Shown here in pieces: positions 37,070 through 45,604 of a stretch of DNA of 64,000 nt; within the stretch, counting starts at the first letter, position 1, and each line of letters starts with the position of its first letter. Both the position numbers and the translations under genes were made by a program. The stretch comes from Streptomyces sp. NBC_01217 (GTDB lineage: Bacteria; Actinomycetota; Actinomycetes; Streptomycetales; Streptomycetaceae). The notes below the pieces were generated by a model that was given only the letters and a program-made list of their open reading frames with translations, was not told the DNA's origin and ran no database searches. Where the stretch lies: the NCBI RefSeq assembly GCF_035994185.1, contig NZ_CP108538.1:7071501-7135500 (forward strand). Direction: 5' to 3'.

Positions 37070-38122
37070 TCAAGTCGCGAGGCTGTCGGGAACAGTCAGC
37101 GGGGTGGCGGCGATGCAGCGGTGTATCTCGCGTGCGACGTACCGCTTCAGGCAGCGGATGACCTCCCGTTTCGTCTTGCCCTCTGCGGTGCGTCGCAGCA
37201 GGTAGGCACGGGAGCGTTCCTCCCAGCGCAAGCGGGAGAGCACGATGCGGTAGAGGGCGGCGTTGGCCTGCCGATTCCCGCCGCGGTTGAGTCGCCGCCG
37301 TTGGCTCTTGCCGGATGAGCGTTCGACCGGACTGACACCGCAGAGAGCGGCGAAGGACGCCTCGTCGCGGAGGCGATCATGGTTGTCGCCGGCCGCGATG
37401 AGCAAGATGGCTGCGCTGTCCGGACCGACGCCGGTGAGTTCGAGGAGCTGCGGGCTGTGCGCCTGGATGATGGCGGCAATCCGACGGGTGAGCGTGATGG
37501 CCTCGGCGGACAGCTGCTTGATGCGGTGGGCCAGCAGGCTCAGGGCCTGCTGCACCGCGCTCGCCTGAGTGTCCAGGGCAGCGCACGCCTTGAACAACGC
37601 CGGGTTCGAGAGCCCGGCGAGGGACTCACGCAGCTGTGCCGGCGCACTGACCAGGAGAGCCTTGAGCTGGTTGTTGGCCTGGGTGCGGTTGCGGACTGCG
37701 GAGTCCTTGACGACCTTCAGGACGCGAAGCTCCTCCACTGGGCCGTCTTTGCTCTTCGGGGTCCCTGTGGCTCGTCCGCCCAGCACGGCCCGGGCTGCGG
37801 CCTCGGCGTCGACGGCATCGGTCTTGCCCGAGCGTCGCCGGGCCGCCCGGTCCGGCCGGTTGACCTCGATGACTTCAACGCCCTCGGTGGCCAGGTGCCG
37901 GGCCAGTCCGGCACCGTAGGAGCCAGTCCCCTCCACCCCGGCCTGCCGGATGACTCCCAACACACCTGCCCATTCAGCGAGTTGGCGGTATCCGGAGGCC
38001 GTAGCAGGGAACGACTGGGTGCCCAGCAGGGCGCCGAGAACGCTGACGACAGCGGCGACGTGCACGTCCTTGTGAGTGTCGACGCCGAGCACGGCGGTGG
38101 CGGAGTCAACGGGCGGCTGCAC
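37070..38122 (-). CDS. IS110-family transposase with rearranged start
   Basis: 350 residues if started at GTG 38122. The DEDD domain is seen in AVLGVDTHKDVHVAAVVSVL, VIRQAGVEGTGSYGAGLARH and GKTDAVDAEAAARAVLGGRA. Transposase_20 is seen in LLELTGVGPDSAAILLIAAG and AALCGVSPVERSSGKSQRRR. The natural start (MPHNGDTVQPPVDSATAVLG) is displaced out of frame by a 67-bp tandem duplication, so expression would depend on the internal GTG. The catalytic residues are all retained. Confidence 0.82.
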   Translation of the reverse strand: MQPPVDSATAVLGVDTHKDVHVAAVVSVLGALLGTQSFPATASGYRQLAEWAGVLGVIRQAGVEGTGSYGAGLARHLATEGVEVIEVNRPDRAARRRSGKTDAVDAEAAARAVLGGRATGTPKSKDGPVEELRVLKVVKDSAVRNRTQANNQLKALLVSAPAQLRESLAGLSNPALFKACAALDTQASAVQQALSLLAHRIKQLSAEAITLTRRIAAIIQAHSPQLLELTGVGPDSAAILLIAAGDNHDRLRDEASFAALCGVSPVERSSGKSQRRRLNRGGNRQANAALYRIVLSRLRWEERSRAYLLRRTAEGKTKREVIRCLKRYVAREIHRCIAATPLTVPDSLAT

Positions 38123-38205
38123 GGTGTCGCCGTTGTGAGTGAGTGTCGACGCCGAGCACGGCGGTGGCGGAGTCAACGGGCGGCTGCACGGTGTCGCCGT
38201 TGTGA
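38072..38205. repeat. Perfect 67-bp tandem duplication
   Basis: Units 38072-38138 and 38139-38205 begin gtgagtgtcgacgccgagca and are identical by eye. The duplicated unit covers codons for QPPVDSATAVLGVDT of the IS110 transposase. Because 67 is not a multiple of three, the first start codon is put out of frame. Confidence 0.93.
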
Positions 38206-39373
38206 GGCATGCTGAGAATGGTCATGTGCCTGTCTCGATCGGTTCGCGGGCGGATGGCCGCCGCCGGACCGGTCGGGCGGTCAGGACTGTGAGGGTGCCT
38301 GTCGCGAAGGCCCCTATCGGGACACGCCCGCCGGGCCGGCGCCAGCGAGCCCCGCACGGAACCGGGCCGACAGATCGGCGCTCAGGACACCTTGGTCAGT
38401 CGCAGACCGGGTCAAGCCGCGGCCCCCGTGCGGAACACGACCATCCTCACAGTCGCAGACCAGCATCAACACATCGCGGACGCCCCTGTTCTTGATCTCG
38501 GTCAGGACGGTCTGCCAGTACTTGGCGCCCTCGCCGCCGTCGCCGGCCCACAGTCCCAGGATCTCCCGGTAGCCGTCGGCGGTGACCGCGATGGCCACAT
38601 ACACGGGTCGGTTCGCGACGTGCCCGTCGCGGATACGGACGTGGATCGCGTCGATGAAGACCACCGGATAGACCGCGTCGAGCGGGCGGGTGCGCCATTC
38701 CGCCATCGACTCCAGAGCTTTGTCGGTGATGGTGGAGACGGTCTCTTTTGTGGTCGTCATCCCGTACACCTCGGCGAGATGGGCGACGATCTCGCCGGAG
38801 GTCAGGCCCTTCGCGGTCAGCGACAGGACCATCTCGTCCAGCGCACCCGTCCGGCGGGCGTACTTGGGCAACAACCGTGGGGTGAAGGTGCCCAGGCGGT
38901 CCCGGGGGACCTGCACGGTCACCGTGCCGACCTCCGTCATGACTTTCTTGGCCCGGTAGCCGTTACGCATGTTGCCGCCCGAGCGTGAACCGCGGCCGCC
39001 GGCCCGCCCGGCCTCCGCCGCGAGATGCACATCCATCTCGGCCTCCAGGGCGGCCTGCATCAGATGCTGGGCCAGCTCGGGCAGCAGCCCGCCCTCGCCC
39101 ATCAACCGCAGCCCTCCTAGGCGCACCTTCTCGGCCGCCAGCGCGGCCAGCTCCTCCAGCAGCTCGCTGGCCAGACCGTTCTCGGATACCGGCATCGACT
39201 TCACGTCGGCACCCTCGGTGCTCTCACCGGCCACGGCAAGCGACACACCGTCAGCGGCCTCGATCAGGTGATCCGTCGTCGTACTCATCAGGTGACTCCT
39301 TCGGGGAACCACACACCTGATTCATGACACTCCCTTTTCGCTCGCCGGGGTCCTGTGGCCGCGGGCGTGGGTT

Positions 39374-40432
39374 TCATGGCCCGAGGTTCTTGGCCGGCCA
39401 GTCGAGCAGTCGGGCTCCGATGACTGCGGTCTGCAGGGCGTAGCGGTGCAGGGGGTCGGCGGGGTTGGAGCCGGTGAGGCTGTGGATGCGTGTGAGGCGG
39501 TAGGTCAGTGCCCTGACGCTGAGATTGAGCTGGCGTGCTGCTTCGGTTGCGACGCAGCCGGCGTCGAAGTAGGCGGTGAGGGTGTTGAGCAGGGGGCCGG
39601 GGCCGCCGCGTGCGTTGTGGAGGGGGCCGAGGATGTTGCGTACGAGGTCGGCCATCGCGGCGCGGTCGCGGGTGAGGACGGGGAAGACGAGGAGGTCGGC
39701 GGCGTGCAGGACCGGGCTCTCCAGGTCCATGCGTGCTGCCAGGTCAAGGGCGTTGAGAGCTTCCTCGTAGGAGTGGACGACGCCGCCCGGGCCGGGGTGG
39801 GGCCGCCCGATGGCGACCTGGCCGCCGTCCGTGGCGGCGTGCGCGTGCTTGGCGAAGTAGGTCAGGATTTCGTCTTGTTCGCCGGGTGCGATGCAGATGA
39901 GCCTGCCGTCTTTGGTGGTGAGCAGGATGCTGCGGTCTCCGAAGCGGGTGAAGACGGCCTGTTCCACCTTGCGCAAGACGGTGCCGGTCTCGTCGTAGGA
40001 GGCCGGGTCGCCGGCTACTGCGACGGCGTGGGCGTGGGAGAGTCGCAGCCCGAAGCGCTCGGCGCGCTCGGCGAGTCGGCCCAGGTCGCTGCGCCCGTAG
40101 AGGAGGTCGTCGATGAACTCGCGGCGCGCGGCTTCTTCCTGGCGTACGGCGAGTCGCTGGGCGCCTTCGTAGCCTTCGGCAAGGGCGTCGATGGCTTGCT
40201 CGACAGCCGCGAGAACGTTGGTGGCGGCGGTGTCGGGCCAGGTTTCCCGTGTCACGGCGAGGTGTTTGACGACGAGGGCGCGCAGGCTGTGACCGGCCTC
40301 GGCGGCCTGTTCACCGAGCGCCCGCCGGGAACGCAGCTCGTCCCGGGTGAGGCGACGGCCGGTCGCGGCGACCTCGGCCAGGATCTGGGCGTAGCCCGCC
40401 AAATATTCGTTCGGAATCGTCTGCCCTGCCAC
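39374..40432 (-). CDS. PucR/CdaR-type transcriptional regulator
   Basis: 352 residues from ATG 40432 (MAGQTIPNEYLAGYAQILAE). The N-terminal helical region is RsbT-like/PucR-like (EQAIDALAEGYEGAQRLAVR). A central GGDEF-like domain follows (LRLSHAHAVAVAGDPASY, ILLTTKDGRLICIAPGEQDE). The C-terminal HTH_30 helix-turn-helix is AYFDAGCVATEAARQLNLSV with RALTYRLTRIHSLTGSNP. It is divergent from the OB-fold protein/flotillin pair and may regulate it. A broken paralogue lies at 31770-32227. Confidence 0.87.
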   Translation of the reverse strand: MAGQTIPNEYLAGYAQILAEVAATGRRLTRDELRSRRALGEQAAEAGHSLRALVVKHLAVTRETWPDTAATNVLAAVEQAIDALAEGYEGAQRLAVRQEEAARREFIDDLLYGRSDLGRLAERAERFGLRLSHAHAVAVAGDPASYDETGTVLRKVEQAVFTRFGDRSILLTTKDGRLICIAPGEQDEILTYFAKHAHAATDGGQVAIGRPHPGPGGVVHSYEEALNALDLAARMDLESPVLHAADLLVFPVLTRDRAAMADLVRNILGPLHNARGGPGPLLNTLTAYFDAGCVATEAARQLNLSVRALTYRLTRIHSLTGSNPADPLHRYALQTAVIGARLLDWPAKNLGP

Positions 40433-40629
40433 GCGGCCCCCCGGTTTTTGATGCGTTGGTGACGCGTTCTTGACGCGACGAGGACCAGGGTGGCATGTCG
40501 CAGCGGATTGTTCTTCGGCCGGGGTTCGGCATCAAGAACGTGTAAAGATTGCCGGGTTCCGGCAGTGAACTTGTGTGCGGATGCATGAAAGCATCGCCGT
40601 ATCGTCGGGTGCTCGCGTAGGGGGATGGG

Positions 40630-41145
40630 GTGGCGCATATGGGCTGGTTTCTTGGTCTCGGCATCGCCGGCGTGGTGCTGCTCATGCTGTCCCTGCTCTT
40701 CGACGGGGTGCTGGAAGGGGCCTTCGACGGGCTGAGCGGCGCGCTGGACGGGTTCCTGTCGCTGCCGGTGATCGCCGGATTCGTGTCGATGCTCGGCTTC
40801 GCCGGAGCGATCACGCTCGGCACCACCGGCCTGGGAGCGGGAGCGGCCACCGGTGTGGGCGCGGTGGCGGGGGTCGGCACGGGATGGCTGACCTGGAAAC
40901 TCAGCCGTGCTCTGATGCGCGACGGTGCCTCCAACACGCCGCGCGGCGAGGATCTCGTGGGCAGTTCAGGCTCCGTGGTCACCGCCGTTCCCGTCGACGG
41001 ATACGGCGAGGTGCTGCTGTATCTGGGCGGGCAGCCGCTGAAAGTCGCGGCGAAGAGTTCCACCCCGATCGCTCGCGGCAGCGAGGTCTGGGTCGAGTCA
41101 GTGCTCACCGCGACCTCCGTCGTGGTCCGCCCCGTCGACCGTTGA
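40630..41145 (+). CDS. NfeD/YqiJ-like OB-fold membrane protein
   Basis: 171 residues from GTG 40630; ATG 40639 is an alternative with a similar purine run upstream. Two or three hydrophobic helices (LGIAGVVLLMLSLLFDGVLE, IAGFVSMLGFAGAITLGTTG) precede a soluble OB-fold (EDLVGSSGSVVTAVPVDGYG, GSEVWVESVLTATSVVVRPV). Proteins of this type are encoded beside flotillins in many bacteria and form membrane microdomain complexes. The flotillin gene follows at 85 bp. Confidence 0.8.
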   Translation: MAHMGWFLGLGIAGVVLLMLSLLFDGVLEGAFDGLSGALDGFLSLPVIAGFVSMLGFAGAITLGTTGLGAGAATGVGAVAGVGTGWLTWKLSRALMRDGASNTPRGEDLVGSSGSVVTAVPVDGYGEVLLYLGGQPLKVAAKSSTPIARGSEVWVESVLTATSVVVRPVDR

Positions 41146-41230
41146 CCGCTTGACCGTCTCATCACCGCACTGTCCGTGTGCCGGTCGTTTTCTGTCTCTT
41201 CCAACTGTTCGGAAACAAGGGGGATTCGCC

Positions 41231-42652
41231 ATGAGCCCTGTACTCACCGCTGTGGTGGGCATCGTCGTTCTCGTCGTACTGCTCGCCCTCGTTGTCATCA
41301 CCCGCTACAAGGTCGCAGGGCCCAGCGAGGCGTTCATCATCACCGGCCGCCGCGGCAAGAAGGCGACCGATCCGGCCACCGGCCGGGTCTTCACCGACCA
41401 GAGCGGGCAGAAGGTCGTGGTCGGCGGAGGTGTCTTCGTCGTCCCGTTCGTCCAGCAGAAGTTCACCCTGGACCTGTCCAGCCGGCACATCCCGGTCGCG
41501 GTGCGCGGCGCAGTCACCCTGCGCGGGGTGAAGGCCAATCTTGAGGGCGTCGCGATCGTCAAGGTCGGCGGGACCGAGGACTCCATCCGTGCCGCGGCCC
41601 AGCGGTTCCTGATGCAGCAGGACGGCATCGTCGGGTTCACCCAGGAAGTGCTCTCCGGTGCGCTGCGGTCCATCGTCGGCCGGATGTCGGTCGAGGACAT
41701 CATCCGGGACCGGGCGGCGTTCGCCGGTCAGGTCGCGGAGGAGGCCGAGGCGAGCCTGTCCGGGCAGGGCCTGGTCCTGGACGCCTTCCAGATCCAGGAC
41801 ATCACCACCGAGGGCTCCTACCTGGAGGACCTCGGACGGCCCGAGGCCGCCCGCGCCAAGCAGGAGGCGGACATTGCCGAGGCCGTTGCGCGGCGTGCGT
41901 CGGAGCAGGCGCGGCTGAAGGCCGAGGAAGAGATCGCCATCGCGCAGCGGACGTTCGCGCTCAAGCAGGCCGAGATCAAGGCGGAGACCGACGAGGCCGC
42001 CGCGAGGGCTGCCGCCGCCGGCCCGCTCGCCGAGGCCGACCGCCAGCAGGAGATTCTGAGCCAGCAGGAGAAGGTCGCCGAGCGGCAGGCCGCGCTGACC
42101 GACCGTGAACTGGACACCCAGGTCCGCAAGCCCGCCGACGCCGCCCGCTACCAGGCCGAGCAGGAGGCCGAGGCCCGCCGGATCGCCCAGGTCAAGGAGG
42201 CTGAGGCCGACGCCCAGCGCGCCCGGCTGACCGGCGAGGGCGAGAAGGCCCACCGCGCCGCCCTCGCTGCCGCCGTACGGATCGAGGGCGAGGCGCAGGG
42301 TGCGGCCATCGCCGCAAGGGGATCGGCTGAGGCCGAGGCGATGCGGAAGAAGGCCGATGCCTTCGCCCAGTACGGCGACGCGGCCGTCCTGCAGATGCTC
42401 GTCGAGGTGCTGCCGCAGGTCGTCGGCAAGGCAGCCGAGCCGCTGTCCGCCATCGACAAGATGACAGTCATCTCCACCGACGGAGCGAGCCAACTGTCCC
42501 GCACGGTCACCGACAACGTCGCCCAGGGCATGGAACTCCTCAGCTCCACCACCGGAGTCGACCTAGCGCAACTGCTCCAGGGCATCACGCAGAAGAAGAG
42601 CCAGAACACGATCGAACCCGCCGACAACGGAGCGGTCGAGATCACCGACTAG
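41231..42652 (+). CDS. Flotillin-like SPFH-domain protein
   Basis: 473 residues from ATG 41231, with AAGGGGG upstream. An N-terminal membrane anchor (LTAVVGIVVLVVLLALVVIT) is followed by the SPFH/band-7 domain (GGGVFVVPFVQQKFTLDLSS, QEVLSGALRSIVGRMSVEDI, IRDRAAFAGQVAEEAE). A long Ala/Glu-rich coiled coil follows (about residues 205-400), then a C-terminal region for oligomerisation (LVEVLPQVVGKAAEPL). Its partner is the OB-fold protein upstream; together they probably organise membrane domains in response to stress. Confidence 0.9.
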   Translation: MSPVLTAVVGIVVLVVLLALVVITRYKVAGPSEAFIITGRRGKKATDPATGRVFTDQSGQKVVVGGGVFVVPFVQQKFTLDLSSRHIPVAVRGAVTLRGVKANLEGVAIVKVGGTEDSIRAAAQRFLMQQDGIVGFTQEVLSGALRSIVGRMSVEDIIRDRAAFAGQVAEEAEASLSGQGLVLDAFQIQDITTEGSYLEDLGRPEAARAKQEADIAEAVARRASEQARLKAEEEIAIAQRTFALKQAEIKAETDEAAARAAAAGPLAEADRQQEILSQQEKVAERQAALTDRELDTQVRKPADAARYQAEQEAEARRIAQVKEAEADAQRARLTGEGEKAHRAALAAAVRIEGEAQGAAIAARGSAEAEAMRKKADAFAQYGDAAVLQMLVEVLPQVVGKAAEPLSAIDKMTVISTDGASQLSRTVTDNVAQGMELLSSTTGVDLAQLLQGITQKKSQNTIEPADNGAVEITD

Positions 42653-42696
42653 CCTCGGCCTTTCAGTTGGGGTGCCGGTGGTCACCCTGCCGTGAA

Positions 42697-42774
42697 CGCA
42701 AAAGTGCCTTCTGAACATGGAGGATGAGCTCTCCCAAGGGGCTCGATCAGTCCAAGCAGAGGGCACTTTCTGCG
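42697..42774. repeat. 78-bp hairpin, MITE-like
   Basis: cgcaaaagtgccttctg at 42697-42713 pairs with cagagggcactttctgcg at 42757-42774, leaving a loop of about 43 bases. It may be a miniature transposable element, or the ends of a deleted IS. It lies 45 bases after the flotillin stop, so a terminator role is also possible. Confidence 0.5.
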
Positions 42775-42912
42775 TGAAAGGTGTCAGGTTCCCCTCAGCA
42801 GACGCTGTCGCCGCTGGCCCCAACCCCCGCCGCCACCCCGCCTGAAGGGGGACTCACCCCCACAGCTATGCCCAGCACCTGCCAATCACCCACGGACTTG
42901 GGTAGTGCTCTG

Positions 42913-42956
42913 TCACGGACCTGTTCTCGTATAGCTACGGCGGGGTGGCGTGTAGC
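42913..42956 (+). repeat. Dispersed 44-bp repeat, copy A
   Basis: The core ctgttctcgtatagctacgg and the following gtggcgtgtagc recur in inverted orientation at 46398-46453 with about four mismatches. No gene is assigned in 42775-43014. Confidence 0.7.
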
Positions 42957-43014
42957 GCTGTGTCACGCCCCAGGCCATCGTTTCCCCTCCCTGGTCATCT
43001 CGTTGAGCTGAATG

Positions 43015-43155
43015 AGTGATCACGGCTTGGTGCGGAGGAGAGCGGGCGGAGCAGGACTGGGAGCCGGAGGACCTGTTCGAGGTCTGGACGCTGCTCGAAG
43101 ACGACATGAAGAGGGTGCGGAACCCGGCGGGCGCGTTGCAGTTCGGGCAGTCGTG
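43015..43155 (+). pseudogene. Tn3-family transposase N-terminal scrap
   Basis: The frame CGGERAEQDWEPEDLFEVWT with LLEDDMKRVRNPAGA resembles the first residues of DUF4158-type Tn3 transposases (a tryptophan-leucine block followed by NKxGATRLGF in the family). Only about 40 residues remain. Confidence 0.5.
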
Positions 43156-43276
43156 ATGTTCTACCGCAAATGGGGCCTGACCGGGCGTGAGATCCATGGC
43201 CCAGTCTCTCAAAGAGCGTTTTGTCCTGGCGAGAGTGTTTGATAACTGGCGCGATGTCAGTTGCTTGGGGCTGACC

Positions 43277-43699
43277 GTGTCGGCGTGTGAGGATCCGCCC
43301 GTGGAGTGTGATGTGTGCGGACTGGCGATGTGGCGGTGGCCGGTGCCGTCGACGGCCCGGGAAGAAGAGATCTGGTCCTGTTTGTGGTGTTATGCCGCCA
43401 CCCAGGTGGGCGGCGAATGGTTCGAGATCTTGCGACCGCCGTATCTGCCGATGGAGATGCGCTGGGAGAGGGCTGTCGCGGATGGCCTTGCCGCCGGCGC
43501 CTCCCACGCTTTTGGCATCTTCGACAAGACGCTGTGCGGGATCCAGGAACTCGGCATGTCACCGTCTGACCACTGGTGGCTGCCGGAACGGGAGAACGCC
43601 TGTGGCGCGTGCCGGGAAGCGGCGGGTGTCATTGATGACCGCTGGCCGCAGGCGATGAGGGGCGAGGACGCGCGGGTCAGCGTGGCCCGGCGGCTATGA
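43277..43699 (+). CDS. Hypothetical cysteine-rich protein
   Basis: 140 residues if started at GTG 43277 (VSACEDPPVECDVCGLAMW); a longer frame from 43187 overlaps the repeat end. Three Cys pairs (ECDVCG, SCLWCY, ACGACRE) suggest two structural zinc sites. The body is rich in Trp and Pro (ILRPPYLPMEMRWERAV). The last residues run into the IS5 element, so the natural C-terminus may be lost. The family is unknown. Confidence 0.55.
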   Translation: MSACEDPPVECDVCGLAMWRWPVPSTAREEEIWSCLWCYAATQVGGEWFEILRPPYLPMEMRWERAVADGLAAGASHAFGIFDKTLCGIQELGMSPSDHWWLPERENACGACREAAGVIDDRWPQAMRGEDARVSVARRL

Positions 43700-44536
43700 A
43701 TACTTCCAGTTCGGAGTCGATTCTCGGGTGAGCCTGCGGCTCATCAGGTCGATCAGCGCGAGGCGGATCATGGCTTCGGAGCGGTGCGGGTGGGCTTCGT
43801 AGTCGCGGGCGAGGCGGCGGTGGTGCATGAGCCAGCCGAAGGTTCGCTCGACGACCCAGCGCCGCGGAATCACCTTGAATCCCTTCTGGGCAGGGTCACG
43901 GCGGGTGACTTCGACGTCGACGCCGAGGCGGGCGCCGTGCTCGATGACCTTGGTGCGGTAGCCGGTGTCGGCCCAGGCTTTGGTGATGCGGGGGTGGTCG
44001 GTGGCGATGTTCGAGAGCACGTGGATGCCGCCGACGTTGTCGGAGACGCTGGCGGCGGTGACCAGCACAGCCAGGAGAAGGCCGAGTGTGTCGACGCCGA
44101 TGTGGCGTTTGCGGCCTGCGATCTTCTTGCCCACGTCGATGCCCTGGCCTGACGCGGGCACGTTCGCGGAGGTCTTGATGCTCTGGGCGTCGAGGATGCA
44201 GGCGGTCGGCTCGGCATCCCGGCCCTCGGCTTCTCTCACGAGTCGGCGGAGGAGGCTGTTGAGGTGGTCGAAGACTCCGTCCTTCTGCCATGCGGCGAAG
44301 TATCCGTAGACGGTTTCCCACGGGGCGAAGTCGTGCGGCAGGTACCTCCACGGGATTCCGGTGCGGTCGACGTAGAGGATGGCGTCCAAGATGGTACGCA
44401 GGTTGTGCTCGGGCGGCCGGCCGATGTCCAGGCCCTTCCCTCTCCGCTCGGCCCGCCAGGCCGTCAGTGTCGGTTCCAGCAGTTCCCAGCGGGCATCGGA
44501 CAGGTCACTTGGATACGGGCGGCGTTGGCGTGGCAT
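43694..44536 (-). CDS. IS5-family transposase (single frame)
   Basis: 280 residues from ATG 44536. N-terminal DUF4096 region (YPSDLSDARWELLEPTLTAW, GRPPEHNLRTILDAILYVDR), DDE blocks DAQSIKTSANVPASGQGIDV, ITKAWADTGYRTKVIEHGAR and RRWVVERTFGWLMHHRRLAR with YE. No frameshift is needed, unlike the two IS5 relatives near the start of the window. Full length and probably functional. I could not define its terminal repeats. Confidence 0.92.
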   Translation of the reverse strand: MPRQRRPYPSDLSDARWELLEPTLTAWRAERRGKGLDIGRPPEHNLRTILDAILYVDRTGIPWRYLPHDFAPWETVYGYFAAWQKDGVFDHLNSLLRRLVREAEGRDAEPTACILDAQSIKTSANVPASGQGIDVGKKIAGRKRHIGVDTLGLLLAVLVTAASVSDNVGGIHVLSNIATDHPRITKAWADTGYRTKVIEHGARLGVDVEVTRRDPAQKGFKVIPRRWVVERTFGWLMHHRRLARDYEAHPHRSEAMIRLALIDLMSRRLTRESTPNWKYS

Positions 44537-44972
44537 GTTTCTGTAGTACCGATGCCCGCCGTCCCGTCACAGGGCGCAAACAGGTGTGACCGGGGGCGTG
44601 TTGGGATCAGACAGGAGCGAAGGCATCGAAACGGACCCTAGGAATCCGTCACCCGCCCCACCTGCCACAACAGACACCCACTACCTCGGTCAGCCCGAAG
44701 AGATCTGCCACCCGAAGCACCAAGAAGCACCCCTAGCGGGACAAAACGCTCTTTCAGAGAGTGTTTGGACCTCCCTCCCCAGTCCGTGCGGCCCGGCAGC
44801 GACGATAGGGATGGCGGTCTGTTTCGAAGGCAGTGGGCGTGAGCCCATGTGACGGGCTTGCTTGGGGACGACCGAAGCCGCATCGTGATCCGGGCGATAC
44901 CCCGTCGGGCTGGTACCACGGACCCGCCGGTGTGAGGGTTGCTGGCACTCGCTACCGATCTTGAGGTCTGTT

Positions 44973-45317
44973 ATGTCAGGTCTGCCGTTTGTCGCCCCCT
45001 TGATGGTGCTGGCCTCCCTGCTCTGGGGGATGCCGCCGCTCCTGTATCCCCGGCGGCGACGGGCGGGCGTCACCATCGCCGTCTCACACCTCATCGTGAC
45101 GCTGGCGATCACCCGACCCTGGACCGAGGACTGGTACTGGCACGACGGAGCATGGCTGATGCTCGTCTTCGGGCACGGAGCGCTCATCGCGCTGGGAAGA
45201 CTGGGCTTCGAACTCAGCCCACTCGGCACCCGTCGGCGTCGCACGACCTCCCGCCTCCCGGCCCGCGACGAAACCATGCGCCTGGAGGCAAAAGAGCAAC
45301 CCTCAAAATCCTGGTAG
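44973..45317 (+). CDS. Small membrane protein
   Basis: 114 residues from ATG 44973, with GAGG six bases upstream. Three hydrophobic stretches (PFVAPLMVLASLLWGMPPLL, VTIAVSHLIVTLAITRPW, GAWLMLVFGHGALIALGRLG) and a basic C-terminal tail. No family recognised. The interval 45318-45604 after it has no gene that I can support. Confidence 0.55.
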   Translation: MSGLPFVAPLMVLASLLWGMPPLLYPRRRRAGVTIAVSHLIVTLAITRPWTEDWYWHDGAWLMLVFGHGALIALGRLGFELSPLGTRRRRTTSRLPARDETMRLEAKEQPSKSW

Positions 45318-45604
45318 AAGGCCGGTCCGTACTCCCGCCCCGCATCGACACACCTGTCGTCACGGCCTGAGCGCGGCCGGTACTGTCGTGGCAAGGACTG
45401 TGCCCGCGCCCGTCCGTGGGATCGGGCACATCGTTCAAGAACTCCACTCGCATGGACCTGACGCTAATGAAGCCCGCAGCCGGTCGGGGAACTTCCATCG
45501 AACCCCCTTCGCCGGACCGACCGCCGGTGGTGGATGCTCAAGATCACCGGCTTAGCGTTGACCGCTGTACCGATGTTCCCCGAGGCCGTTCGAGAACAGG
45601 GCCT

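Larger units (their letters stand above)
37060..38451. mobile_element. IS110-family element inside IS256 transposase gene
   Basis: Boundaries are inferred from where the IS256 reading frame breaks and resumes (CDG|GLSALPDAV). No terminal repeats or target duplication are evident, which is normal for IS110. The coding strand is minus. Confidence 0.7.
36529..39288 (-). pseudogene. IS256-family transposase split by IS110 and carrying an internal stop
   Basis: The N-terminal part runs from ATG 39288, with AAGGAG upstream (MSTTTDHLIEAADGVSLAVA), to VLMLVCD at about 38452. The rest resumes near 37059 (GLSALPDAVNTVWPQTVAQT) and runs to 36529. Joining them gives the usual CDG..LPDAV. DDE pieces: YPVVFIDAIHVRIRDG, then IVHLIRGSLRYASRRDWADV and TTNAIESLNARYRRA. 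A TAA at about 36700 interrupts the C-terminal 57 residues (CGHFPNETAALKRLYLATLA). Confidence 0.85.
34826..39334. mobile_element. IS256-family element carrying two other IS elements
   Basis: Outer ends: gggtctatcaggaatgaggtgtg (the left end read across the ISL3 insertion) pairs with the complement of 39312-39334 at about 18 of 23 positions. The flanking 8-bp duplication TTTTCGCT occurs at 34818-34825 and 39335-39342, the size made by IS256. ISL3 lies in its left terminal repeat and IS110 in its transposase gene. Confidence 0.82.
43205..44760. repeat. 1.56-kb segment bracketed by 22-bp inverted repeats
   Basis: tctctcaaagagcgttttgt and two further bases at 43205-43226 match the complement of 44739-44760 at 21 of 22 positions. 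The segment encloses an unrelated small gene and an IS5 transposase. No target duplication is seen. It could be a small transposon or the ends of two related elements. Confidence 0.6.

Noticed and set aside
38072..38205. Tandem repeat considered as a CRISPR or iteron array
   Set aside because: Only two adjacent identical units with no spacers, inside a transposase coding region.
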